Numbered from the stretch's first letter, positions 1 to 6,533 are shown. The stretch is 10,120 nucleotides of DNA from Pseudomonadota bacterium (GCA_002937495.1 PTJW01000030.1:1-10120), one strand, 5' to 3'. A program made the numbers and translations. Notes: a model not told the origin generated them from the sequence alone.

Positions 1-564
1 AAATCAAATTCTATTTACCGTTGCTTTGGCAGCGGTAAACCTTTTTATGAAGACTACCATGATAATGAATGGGGAATCCCTGTTTATGATGATAGGCTAT
101 TATTTGAAATGCTAATTTTAGAAGGTGCACATGCAGGCCTATCATGGGAAATTATTTTAAAAAAACGTGAAGAGTATAAAAAATGCTTCTTCAACTTTGA
201 TGTTAACAAAGTTGCTAATATGACAGATGAACAACTAGAACAGCTGCTATTAAACCCTGGACTTATAAGAAACAGACTAAAAGTTTTTTCAGCTCGTAAA
301 AATGCAATTGCTTATATTCAAATACAAAAAGAATTTGGATCATTTAGTAACTACTTATGGGCTTATGTAGATAATAGGCAAATAAATAATCATTTTGATA
401 AGCCTGAAGATATGCCAACATCAACTCCATTGAGTGATAAAATTTCTAAAGACTTAAAAAAGCGAGGCATGAGCTTTGTTGGCACAACAATCATCTATTC
501 ATACTTACAAGCAGTTGGCCTTATTGATGACCATTTAACTATTTGCCATTGTTATAAAAAATAA
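1..564 (+). CDS. tag: DNA-3-methyladenine glycosylase I, 5' end cut by the window
   Basis: This enzyme removes 3-methyladenine from alkylated DNA in the cytoplasm, the first step of base excision repair. The frame is open from base 1, and 187 residues are visible, about the full length of E. coli Tag, so probably only a few residues are missing. Visible family signatures, numbered from the window edge, are YHDNEWG near residue 19, LEGAHAGLSW near 40 (its Glu41 matches the E. coli active-site Glu38), LKKRGMSFVGTTI near 150, and the C-terminal DDHLTICHC. The structural zinc site known in E. coli Tag (Cys4, His17, His175, Cys179) is preserved as Cys8, His20, His178 and Cys182. A membrane protein gene follows after 11 bases and is probably co-transcribed. 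An ATG at 109 is internal and would remove the zinc and active-site residues, so it is not the start. Confidence 0.95.
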   Translation, partial: KSNSIYRCFGSGKPFYEDYHDNEWGIPVYDDRLLFEMLILEGAHAGLSWEIILKKREEYKKCFFNFDVNKVANMTDEQLEQLLLNPGLIRNRLKVFSARKNAIAYIQIQKEFGSFSNYLWAYVDNRQINNHFDKPEDMPTSTPLSDKISKDLKKRGMSFVGTTIIYSYLQAVGLIDDHLTICHCYKK

Positions 565-575
565 AGAGCTAAAAT

Positions 576-1028
576 ATGATAAGATTAAAAAATAAAATAC
601 TTAATATATTTTCATATAAAGAAGGCTTAAAAACAGCATACTTCTTACTCCTGCCTCTTATTATTTTAACACTTTGTGCTACTAATATATTTTATACTAG
701 TTATATATTTTTAATCACAATAATTGCTTATTTTGGGAATTTTATTACATTAAAGAAAAGTATTGAAATATTTACTAATAATGAATTAACAAACAAACCT
801 ATAGTTTATATTTTATACTCACTAGTTCTATTAATATTAATTACACTAATAACAACACAAACAAATTACAATCTTACAATAATATTTTTTATAAATTTAC
901 TTTATATAAATTTAATTAAGTTATCATCATATATAAAAAATCCATATTCAACTTTATTTATTCTAATAGTAATGTTAATTATTATGTTTTTTGTTGGATC
1001 TATGTTATTACAAATAGCTAAAATATAA
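576..1028 (+). CDS. Unknown multi-pass membrane protein (150 aa)
   Basis: I do not recognise this protein. It is strongly hydrophobic, rich in Ile, Leu, Phe, Tyr and Asn, with about four or five membrane segments near residues 20-38, 42-58, 75-95, 98-116 and 127-147. A short basic N-terminus (MIRLKNK) would favour a cytoplasmic start. No catalytic or transport motif is visible. The ATG lies 11 bases after the tag stop, with a short GAG just upstream as the only ribosome-binding hint, so translation may depend on ribosomes arriving from tag. It is even more AT-rich than its neighbours, partly because hydrophobic residues in this genome are encoded by ATA, TTA and TTT. The reading frame looks real because it is uninterrupted, fits the membrane pattern throughout and ends just before a hairpin. 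The function is open. Confidence 0.7.
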   Translation: MIRLKNKILNIFSYKEGLKTAYFLLLPLIILTLCATNIFYTSYIFLITIIAYFGNFITLKKSIEIFTNNELTNKPIVYILYSLVLLILITLITTQTNYNLTIIFFINLLYINLIKLSSYIKNPYSTLFILIVMLIIMFFVGSMLLQIAKI

Positions 1029-1077
1029 AATTTATATATAAAAGTAGGCAATTTTAAAAATCTAAAATAGTCAAATC

Positions 1078-1102
1078 TAAACCATTGACATCTAATGGTT
1101 TA
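1078..1102 (+). terminator. 9-bp hairpin after the tag unit; weak terminator or operator
   Basis: TAAACCATT (1078-1086) and AATGGTTTA (1094-1102) form a perfect 9-bp stem with the 7-base loop GACATCT. It lies 50 bases after the membrane protein stop, which suits a terminator, but the following bases are only moderately T-rich. The left arm and loop also contain a TTGACA at 1085-1090, so an operator or promoter role for the next gene is an alternative. Confidence 0.4.
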
Positions 1103-1114
1103 ATATAGCTATAT
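1103..1114. repeat. 12-bp perfect palindrome with TATAGCTATA core
   Basis: ATATAGCTATAT reads the same on both strands. Its 10-bp core TATAGCTATA occurs again at 4243-4252, upstream of lepA. Both copies lie in intergenic DNA near candidate promoters. Palindromes made mostly of A and T are not rare in such DNA, so a protein-binding role is only a possibility. Confidence 0.35.
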
Positions 1115-1118
1115 TTAT

Positions 1119-1147
1119 TTGACACAACCTTATATTAGTACTAACAT
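1119..1147 (+). promoter_or_regulatory. Candidate promoter of the GIY-YIG-like gene
   Basis: A perfect -35 TTGACA (1119-1124) is followed 17 bases later by TAACAT (1142-1147), which matches the -10 consensus at 4 of 6 positions. Transcription would start near 1154 and give a leader of about 28 bases carrying AAGGA at 1169-1173. The TTG at 1119 is better read as the start of this -35 box than as a start codon. Confidence 0.5.
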
Positions 1148-1181
1148 TATATGTATATATAAGAATGTAAGGAAATACCCT

Positions 1182-1604
1182 ATGAAAGAAATCAGCCTAA
1201 AATTTGATGGATTTTATCCTAACTCACCTTCTCAACCAGATAGTGATGTGCCTGGTATTTTTGTTGTATATGCTGGTAAGGTAACTCCAGATAATAGATG
1301 TGTATTAAACAGAGTAATTTATATTGGTGAAACAAACTCAACAATTACACAAGCTGCTCAATCAAAACAGTTAAAAGAAAAACTAAATAAAAATATCGAC
1401 TCTGATGAAGTTCTATACTATGCAATTGCAGAAGTAAGAGGCGAAGCTAAAAAACAAGCTACTGCTGCTCTTATTTTTGCCAATAAACCTATTTGCAATG
1501 AACAACAGTATGAAGAATACCCTTATGATAGTGTTACTTTATCGCATAAATCAGGAAGCATTAAAACATCACCTTTGATTTCAACATTTAAAATTTCAAA
1601 CTAA
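1182..1604 (+). CDS. GIY-YIG-like domain protein, probably inactive as a nuclease
   Basis: This is a 140-residue protein that consists almost entirely of one GIY-YIG-like fold. The two hallmark strands are GIFVVYAG near residue 25 and VIYIGET near 46, followed by a family-typical end: AALIFANKPICNEQ, then a Tyr/Pro-rich stretch, then a Gly-Ser-rich segment and LISTFKI. From memory, this layout resembles small stand-alone GIY-YIG proteins of gut bacteria that end in EAA(L/M)IYKHKPPCN and FPFD. The helix Arg usual after YIGE is absent (NSTITQAAQS has none), and the usual Glu before AALI is Thr here (QATAALI). Catalysis as in UvrC-type nucleases is therefore doubtful. The ATG at 1182 is chosen because AAGGA lies 8 bases upstream; the in-frame TTG at 1119 falls in a -35 box. 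It is flanked by its own promoter and terminator, so it is probably transcribed alone. Confidence 0.75.
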   Translation: MKEISLKFDGFYPNSPSQPDSDVPGIFVVYAGKVTPDNRCVLNRVIYIGETNSTITQAAQSKQLKEKLNKNIDSDEVLYYAIAEVRGEAKKQATAALIFANKPICNEQQYEEYPYDSVTLSHKSGSIKTSPLISTFKISN

Positions 1605-1618
1605 TAGTTTCTAGCCCG

Positions 1619-1646
1619 ATAAAAGCAACCCTTGGGTTGCTTTTAT
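1619..1646 (+). terminator. Strong intrinsic terminator after the GIY-YIG-like gene
   Basis: ATAAAAGCAACCC (1619-1631) pairs perfectly with GGGTTGCTTTTAT (1634-1646) around TT, giving a 13-bp stem with a T-rich 3' side. It begins 14 bases after the stop codon. The A-tract on the other side would let it act in both directions. Confidence 0.9.
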
Positions 1647-1710
1647 TATTTGACGATAGCTTTAAATTGTTATAAACTATTATAATAAAATAAAAAAGGT
1701 ATAAATACTC

Positions 1711-2304
1711 ATGAAAAAAGGTGCGATGTTTGGTTTAGACGCTAGAATTGCCTTAGCAATATTTGGAGCCCTATCTGTTATTTCTGGTGCTGCTTTATAT
1801 TCGGCAATTAAAAATACTAAAGCAACTTCCTTATTAACTGAAGCAAAAGAAGTAGCAAAAAGCTACGAAGCATATTATATTGATACAGGAACAGATCTAG
1901 CAATTTCAACAAGCAATAAAAATGCCTTAATGCTAAGCTATTTAAAACAACATAATATTACTGGTTGGAAAGGCCCATATACATCCTTAGACAAAAGTTC
2001 TGATAATGAACACACTTTAATATCTACACTATACCCTAATAGCAAAATACATTTATATTTAATAGATGATGCCCAGCAAGTTGGAGGTTCAACAAACCCT
2101 TCAGCATCAACACACTCATGCGATACTGGTGAAAAATGCACATCATGGGTTAGGTATGACCATGTACCATATAATTTATTACAAACTATTGATAAAATAG
2201 TAGATGGAACAGCTGATGATGATAGCGGTAACTTTAGATACATAAAAAGAACTGACGATACATCTGAAGGAAGACTATTTTTAAAAATCGCCTCACAATT
2301 TTAA
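1711..2304 (+). CDS. GspG-like pseudopilin with atypical N-terminal helix (197 aa)
   Basis: This is a type II secretion or type IV pilus-type minor subunit. Residues 4-33 hold a hydrophobic helix, GAMFGLDARIALAIFGAL and onward. Next comes the helical EVAKSYEAYYIDTG and then GWKGPYTSLD, which match the GspG core (Y-x-x-D-x-G, then W-x-G-P-Y). Lining up the hydrophobic helix with canonical prepilins puts Asp10 at the position of the usual Glu+5, so cleavage would fall between Ala5 and Met6. That cleavage is inferred. Two cysteines (DTGEKC region) could form a disulfide. The ATG is preceded by AAAAGG with a long spacer of 11 bases. Possible promoter boxes are TTGACG (1650-1655) and TATAAA (1671-1676), with a short 15-base gap, or a TATAAT at 1681-1686 without a good -35. 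No secretion machinery genes are adjacent. A paralogue lies at 7578-8285 on the other strand. Confidence 0.8.
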   Translation: MKKGAMFGLDARIALAIFGALSVISGAALYSAIKNTKATSLLTEAKEVAKSYEAYYIDTGTDLAISTSNKNALMLSYLKQHNITGWKGPYTSLDKSSDNEHTLISTLYPNSKIHLYLIDDAQQVGGSTNPSASTHSCDTGEKCTSWVRYDHVPYNLLQTIDKIVDGTADDDSGNFRYIKRTDDTSEGRLFLKIASQF

Positions 2305-2340
2305 ATAAAAAACCAGCTCTTAGTAGGCTGGCTTTTTATT
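2304..2340. terminator. Bidirectional terminator between the pseudopilin gene and lepA
   Basis: CCAGCT (2313-2318) pairs with GGCTGG (2326-2331, one G-T pair). After one A-C mismatch the stem continues as about eight A-T pairs on the A-tract (2304-2311) and T-tract (2333-2340). It lies between two convergent genes and can serve both strands. Confidence 0.8.
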
Positions 2341-2367
2341 TTACATATAATTTTAATTATATAGTTT

Positions 2368-4164
2368 TTAATCGTCTAGTCTAAGTGCTGCAAGGAATGC
2401 CTCTTGCGGAATATTTACAGAACCAATAGACTTCATTCTCTTCTTACCTTTTTTCTGCTTTTCTAAAAGTTTACGCTTACGAGATACGTCACCACCATAA
2501 CATTTAGCAAGAACATTCTTTCTCATAGCTTTAACAGTTTCACGGGCGATAATCTTACCACCAATAGCAGCCTGTAAAGCAACCTCAAACATTTGACGAG
2601 GGATAAGATCTTTAAGCTTAACTAGTAATGCTCTACCTTTTCTTTCTGAAAAGTCTTTATGAACAATCATACTTAAAGCATCTACTGGCTCACCGTTAAC
2701 TAGAGTATCAACCTTTACAAGTTTTGACTCTTCAAAGTCTTCTAGTTGATAGTCAAATGAAGCATAACCTTTTGTTGAAGATTTTAATCTATCATAAAAG
2801 TCCATAACAACTTCGTTTAATGGTAAACGGAAGTTAAGCATAACTCTATCACCTTGGTAAGTCATTTCTTTTTGAATACCACGCTTACCAATACATAATG
2901 ACATAACATCACCAATGTATTCTTCTGGCACAAAAATTGTTGCATTAATCATCGGCTCTAAAATTTTGCTAATTTTTTGAGGTTCTGGTAGCTGTGCAGG
3001 GTTTTGAATTTCAATAACCTCACCGTTTGTTTGCTCTACTTGGTACACAACACCTGGTGCTGTTGTAACAAGGTCAATATCAAACTCACGCTCTAAACGC
3101 TCTTGGATAATTTCCATGTGTAGTAGACCTAAGAAACCACATCTAAAACCATGGCCTAATGCAGGAGAAACTTCAGTAATAAATTCTAAAGATGAATCGT
3201 TAACTTGTAGCTTAGCTAAAGCATCTTTCATTTTTTCATAGTCATCACCTTCAGATGGGTACATACCACAAAATACCATTGGCTGAGTTTTCTTAAAGCC
3301 TGATAGTGGCTCTGCACATGGCTTATTATCAAGTGTAATTGTATCACCAATGTTTACATCAGCAACTGATTTAATAGATGCAGTGATGAAACCTACCTCA
3401 CCTGCTGAAAGTTCATCAACCGGAAGATTATGAGGTTTAAATACACCTACACGCTCAACAGTATAGTTAATACCTGATGACATAAATTTAATTTTTTGAC
3501 CCTTCTTAATAGAGCCATCTTTAACTCTAACAAGTAACATAACACCTAAGTAGTTATCGTACCAAGCATCTACTAATAAAGCCTTTAGAGGGTCTTCTTT
3601 ATTACCTTCTGGTGCAGGAATCATTTCAACAATTTGTTCTAGTACATCATCTACACCCTCACCTGTTTTACCAGATACTGTTGGAGCTGCAGATGTATCT
3701 AAACCAATAATATTTTCAATTTCTTCTTTAACTCTATCTGGGTCTGCTGCAGGAAGGTCAATTTTGTTTAAAACTGGTAGAATTTCTAAATCATTTTCTA
3801 AAGCTAAGTAAACATTGGCTAGTGTTTGAGCCTCAACACCTTGAGATGCATCAACAACAAGTAAAGCACCTTCACAAGCCGCTAATGAACGAGACACTTC
3901 ATAAGAAAAGTCAACGTGTCCTGGCGTATCAATAAGGTTTAGTTTGTATATTTCGCCATTTTTAGCTTTATAATCAAGAGTAATAGCGTTTGACTTAATA
4001 GTAATACCACGCTCTCTTTCAAGCTCCATAGAATCTAGCATCTGATCTTGCATATCACGATCAGCAACTGTACCAGATAGCTGAATTAGCCTATCTGCTA
4101 AAGTAGATTTACCATGGTCAATATGTGCAATAATTGAAAAGTTTCTAATATTTTGTTGTGACAT
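2368..4164 (-). CDS. lepA: Elongation factor 4 (LepA), ribosome-associated GTPase
   Basis: LepA is a translational GTPase that binds the ribosome and acts in elongation quality or subunit assembly. At 598 residues it has the normal family length. The GTPase motifs are all present: AHIDHGKST (13-21), the RGIT switch I, DTPGHVDF, NKID, and SGKTGEG as the G5 region. The EF-G-like domain II and domain III/V regions follow, with GFRCGFLGLLHMEI, and the LepA-specific C-terminal domain ends in the basic RKRKLLEKQKKGKKRMK segment and the usual FLAALRLDD. The start MSQQNIRNFSIIAHID is the standard one; the upstream AAAG is only a weak ribosome binding site. LepA is often in an operon with the signal peptidase gene lepB, but here it stands alone, with the DUF3592 operon upstream and a convergent pseudopilin gene downstream. 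Its codon use is milder (less AT-rich) than that of its neighbours, as expected for a conserved gene. Confidence 0.98.
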   Translation of the reverse strand: MSQQNIRNFSIIAHIDHGKSTLADRLIQLSGTVADRDMQDQMLDSMELERERGITIKSNAITLDYKAKNGEIYKLNLIDTPGHVDFSYEVSRSLAACEGALLVVDASQGVEAQTLANVYLALENDLEILPVLNKIDLPAADPDRVKEEIENIIGLDTSAAPTVSGKTGEGVDDVLEQIVEMIPAPEGNKEDPLKALLVDAWYDNYLGVMLLVRVKDGSIKKGQKIKFMSSGINYTVERVGVFKPHNLPVDELSAGEVGFITASIKSVADVNIGDTITLDNKPCAEPLSGFKKTQPMVFCGMYPSEGDDYEKMKDALAKLQVNDSSLEFITEVSPALGHGFRCGFLGLLHMEIIQERLEREFDIDLVTTAPGVVYQVEQTNGEVIEIQNPAQLPEPQKISKILEPMINATIFVPEEYIGDVMSLCIGKRGIQKEMTYQGDRVMLNFRLPLNEVVMDFYDRLKSSTKGYASFDYQLEDFEESKLVKVDTLVNGEPVDALSMIVHKDFSERKGRALLVKLKDLIPRQMFEVALQAAIGGKIIARETVKAMRKNVLAKCYGGDVSRKRKLLEKQKKGKKRMKSIGSVNIPQEAFLAALRLDD

Positions 4165-4242
4165 ATACTTTAAGTTCTTTCATTCTCTGTAATTTAATAT
4201 TGTAAATTAGTAATTTTAAGGCCAAGTTACAATAAGTTAGCC

Positions 4243-4252
4243 TATAGCTATA
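4243..4252. repeat. 10-bp palindrome TATAGCTATA upstream of lepA
   Basis: This is a perfect 10-bp palindrome. A second partial copy, TATAGCTA, starts 22 bases further on at 4265-4272 and overlaps the candidate lepA -10 box. The same 10-mer occurs at 1104-1113. Two copies two helical turns apart could be protein sites, but this is unproven. Confidence 0.3.
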
Positions 4253-4262
4253 ATTTTTACTA

Positions 4263-4291
4263 AATATAGCTAATTTTGCCTTAAAAAGCAA
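4263..4291 (-). promoter_or_regulatory. Candidate lepA promoter
   Basis: On the minus strand, TTGCTT (4291-4286) and TATATT (4268-4263) are separated by exactly 17 bases. Transcription would start near 4256, giving an untranslated leader of about 90 bases. The boxes match the consensus at 4 and 5 of 6 positions. Chance matches are frequent in AT-rich DNA. Confidence 0.4.
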
Positions 4292-4316
4292 GTTATTTAA
4301 GCATTATAAAATTGTA

Positions 4317-4336
4317 TTTAAACTTACAAGCTTAAA
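4317..4336 (-). terminator. Low-GC hairpin after the DUF3592 operon
   Basis: TTTAAACTT (4317-4325) and AAGCTTAAA (4328-4336) form a 9-bp stem with one G-T pair on the minus strand. It lies about 40 bases beyond the last DUF3592 stop and before the lepA promoter. The stem is weak and the T-tract is broken, so it is at best an inefficient terminator. Confidence 0.3.
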
Positions 4337-4375
4337 CATCAATTACTCTAATTATTATATAAACAAGTAAAAAAC

Positions 4376-4966
4376 TTATCTACCTCGTTTATGTACTGGT
4401 ATAACTTTTGCGCTATCTGGTACAATTAAGCCCTGTTCAAATGTATTTTTTTCAATATATTTTTTATCTCTAAACATATTAATAAATGGGCTAATTAAAA
4501 ATAAAAATATAGAAAGTATTAGCATTTTTTGTGTTGTATCATAAAATGATCTCATACCACTTGCAATTTCAGGAACTAAATATGCTTGTTTTGGATTTTG
4601 AGGGTTATAATGAACCTTAACTATATCACCCTTTTTAAACTCTTGCTCTTTTTCTTTAAAGTAACTAAGCTCTAGGTTTTTATCTGCCTGTTTAAAAAAC
4701 AGACCTATTTTATTATATCTAACTTTATCTACAATGTAACCATATCTAATGTTTAAATCGTAATATTTAACTTTACGACCTAGCATTTCACCTTGTTTTG
4801 CAACAGCTTGAGATTCAAACACTTTACCTTTTGTAGTCGGCCAGTTGTCTCTTGCTAACATATCAGAGCATAAAAACCATGCTATACTAAATAAAAACAA
4901 GCTAATAATTAATAATGAAACTTTAGCAACTGTAAATAAAGTTCTACCAACTAGTGAGTCACTCAT
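4376..4966 (-). CDS. DUF3592-type membrane protein, third gene of the cluster (196 aa)
   Basis: This protein has two membrane helices flanking an extracytoplasmic domain: helix 1 near residues 13-33, and helix 2 near 146-164. The domain has the DUF3592 pattern: WPTTKGKV at 42-49, the strand pair YDLNIRYGYIVDKVRYN at 69-85, and KKGDIVKVHYNPQNPKQAYLVP at 111-132. The biochemical role of the family is not established. The C-terminal 30 residues are basic and probably cytoplasmic. AAAGGA lies 8 bases before the ATG. It is the third paralogue of a same-strand series but is separated from the second by 247 bases that contain a large palindrome, so its expression may differ from the first two. Confidence 0.8.
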   Translation of the reverse strand: MSDSLVGRTLFTVAKVSLLIISLFLFSIAWFLCSDMLARDNWPTTKGKVFESQAVAKQGEMLGRKVKYYDLNIRYGYIVDKVRYNKIGLFFKQADKNLELSYFKEKEQEFKKGDIVKVHYNPQNPKQAYLVPEIASGMRSFYDTTQKMLILSIFLFLISPFINMFRDKKYIEKNTFEQGLIVPDSAKVIPVHKRGR

Positions 4967-5005
4967 AATAAAAATCCTTTAATAATAGTAAATAAATAAC
5001 CTTGC

Positions 5006-5174
5006 AATATAGTAAAATAATTTAAGAAAGTGATAATTAGATTTAATTTAACAAAAAGAAATAATATTAAATTTTTAAATATTATGCCTTGCACATAATT
5101 GAGTAAAATTTAATGAATTTATTGAAGATTAAATTAAAAAATAATGCATAGGTCTTAAGTTATTTTACTATATT
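5006..5174. repeat. 169-bp imperfect palindrome with 21-bp terminal inverted repeats
   Basis: The ends 5006-5026 and 5154-5174 are inverted repeats matching at 20 of 21 positions. Further blocks pair in the same register about a centre at 5090: 5042-5051 with 5129-5138 (10 bp), 5066-5075 with 5105-5114 (10 bp) and 5081-5086 with 5094-5099 (6 bp), leaving a 7-base loop. The stretches between these blocks do not pair. The layout fits a decayed miniature transposable or palindromic element, or one long hairpin in the mRNA between two operon genes. ATAAC occurs on both flanks (4996-5000 and 5175-5179), a possible but unconvincing target duplication. Confidence 0.65.
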
Positions 5175-5213
5175 ATAACTACTGCTAGGCTAAATGTCTA
5201 TGATATTCGTATT

Positions 5214-5882
5214 TTAACGAATAAATGTCTCATCTTTAATTTTTTTACTACGCTGAACTGTTGGTTCTGATGTTTTTTCTTTAGCTTTTGGTTTTTCTTC
5301 TTCTGCTAGCTTAGGCTCATCAACAACATCATAAACAGGCTTTAAGTTTGAACTCTCAGTAAGAACTCTATAAAACCATTTAAATAACGGAATAAAGAAT
5401 AATAAAATAGATAAATAGAAGAAGAACCTAGTTATATTATACCATGACTCAATGCCGCCTTCTGTTCGTCTATCAATATATGCCTGCTTAGGATTTTTAG
5501 GGTTAACATACGCTGTTATTTTTGAGTTCACTGGGTTATTTAAAATTCTATTTGTATAATCTTCTTTATTATAACTGCTAGATTTTAAGTTAACATAAAC
5601 ACCTTGCTTAATATATTTTCTATTGTTAAAAGTATATGAATATTCTAAGTCCCAAAAGTAAGTTTTTCGCATTGGGCTAACTTCATACTTAGCTTGGTTT
5701 TTATATTTAGCTCTAATATCTTCTACCATTTTAACACCAAGCTCAGATTTTGTAACAATAGCTTGTGTTGGCTGCCATTTTTTTTGATCTGCACCATCAA
5801 AATAAGTAACTTTAGCAGGCAAGAACATTGCCGTTGCAATAATAAAAAATACTAACTTTGCTAAAAAACTTAAAATCTTCAT
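5214..5882 (-). CDS. DUF3592-type membrane protein, second gene of the cluster (222 aa)
   Basis: This is a paralogue of the flanking gene products with the same plan: N-terminal helix at residues 4-22, then W36-x-P with the AIVTKSELG strand, then a DLEYSYTFNNRKY strand pair (78-90), the YVNPKNPKQAYID motif (125-137), and helix 2 near 148-170. It differs by a longer charged C-terminal tail, rich in Glu, Lys and Pro, of about 50 residues that would lie in the cytoplasm. AAAGGA sits 8 bases before the ATG. The start is 16 bases after the stop of the first gene, which supports co-transcription. The NPKNPKQAY motif is nearly the same as in the third protein (NPQNPKQAY), so these two are probably the closer pair. 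The function is unknown. Confidence 0.8.
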   Translation of the reverse strand: MKILSFLAKLVFFIIATAMFLPAKVTYFDGADQKKWQPTQAIVTKSELGVKMVEDIRAKYKNQAKYEVSPMRKTYFWDLEYSYTFNNRKYIKQGVYVNLKSSSYNKEDYTNRILNNPVNSKITAYVNPKNPKQAYIDRRTEGGIESWYNITRFFFYLSILLFFIPLFKWFYRVLTESSNLKPVYDVVDEPKLAEEEKPKAKEKTSEPTVQRSKKIKDETFIR

Positions 5883-5898
5883 ATCTTTAATCCTTTAA

Positions 5899-6450
5899 TT
5901 AACCAATTTGTTTACTACTGTTTTTTCTAAGAGCTAAAATATCTCTAACTGAAAAACCTAAAACAAGCTCTAAAAACTTAACAATAAGCACTAACCATAA
6001 AATAGAAACAACTGCACTAAAAACATAAAATATTATATTTAAAACAGTTGGAACACCTGGTTTTAAAATAGCTTCATTTTCTTGCAATGGGTTATAGTAA
6101 ACATCAACTTTTTTACCTACTGGGTATAAACTTACAGTTTTATAAACTGAAGAAGATGATGAGGTTGTTGTTTTTGAAATTTCATATTTATTACCAGTAT
6201 AAGCAATACCATCAACATTATATGAGTATTTAAAAGATGGAAAATATACAGTGATCCATCTACCATCTGAATCTTGAGTTTGTTCTGATTTTACTTGAGC
6301 AAATGTAATTTCACCTTTAACTGTTGGCCAAGTTAAAGTTTGCTTTGCTTCTTCTCGCTGTTTACCTAATATAAAAGCAGCAAAAGTAAAACCACCTACA
6401 AAAATTACAAAAAACGCTGCTTTTTTAATATTTGCTATAATTGATATCAT
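5899..6450 (-). CDS. DUF3592-type membrane protein, first gene of the cluster (183 aa)
   Basis: The first gene of the series encodes helix 1 near residues 11-28, WPTVKGEI at 41-48, a FKYSYNVDGIAYTGN strand pair (73-87), a Ser/Thr-rich loop (94-101), YPVGKKVDVYYNP (109-121), ILKPG, and helix 2 near 135-160. This is the most typical DUF3592 sequence of the three, with the full PVGKxVxVYYNP signature. Proteins of this family are membrane-anchored with the beta-rich part outside the cytoplasm; what they do is not known. The ribosome binding site is AAGAGA before the ATG, and it lies inside the 3' arm of an 11-bp inverted repeat that would form at the very 5' end of the transcript, so translation may be controlled there. 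Confidence 0.85.
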   Translation of the reverse strand: MISIIANIKKAAFFVIFVGGFTFAAFILGKQREEAKQTLTWPTVKGEITFAQVKSEQTQDSDGRWITVYFPSFKYSYNVDGIAYTGNKYEISKTTTSSSSSVYKTVSLYPVGKKVDVYYNPLQENEAILKPGVPTVLNIIFYVFSAVVSILWLVLIVKFLELVLGFSVRDILALRKNSSKQIG

Positions 6451-6454
6451 TTTA

Positions 6455-6498
6455 GTATTCTCTTTTTTATTTTTTTAATAATATTTTAAAGAGAATAC
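6455..6498 (-). promoter_or_regulatory. 5'-terminal hairpin hiding the ribosome binding site of the DUF3592 operon
   Basis: GTATTCTCTTT and AAAGAGAATAC (6455-6465 and 6488-6498) are perfect 11-bp inverted repeats with a 22-base AT-only spacer. In minus-strand RNA the 3' arm contains the AAGAGA ribosome binding site of the gene starting at 6450. The predicted transcription start (6498) is the first base of the 5' arm. Pairing would block initiation, so the leader could act as a translational switch. The stem is AU-rich, so temperature sensitivity is conceivable but unproven. Confidence 0.55.
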
Positions 6499-6504
6499 CA
6501 CAGC

Positions 6505-6533
6505 ATTATAAAAGATAAAACCAGCAGAGTAAA
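6505..6533 (-). promoter_or_regulatory. Promoter of the DUF3592 operon
   Basis: On the minus strand, TTTACT (6533-6528; 4 of 6) and a perfect TATAAT (6510-6505) are separated by 17 bases. The expected start is near 6498. It is the only well-formed promoter seen between this operon and recO for this direction. Confidence 0.6.

Noticed and set aside
1119..1181. Longer GIY-YIG-like protein starting at TTG 1119
   Set aside because: The TTG is part of a perfect TTGACA -35 box, has no ribosome binding site, and the ATG at 1182 has AAGGA at good spacing.
1938..2243. Open frame of 101 codons on the minus strand
   Set aside because: It lies wholly inside the pseudopilin gene on the opposite strand and shows no domain or ribosome binding site.
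4967..5007. Promoter for the third DUF3592 gene (TTGCAA and TATTAA, 17 bases apart, minus strand)
   Set aside because: The predicted start would fall after the AAAGGA ribosome binding site, leaving it outside the transcript.
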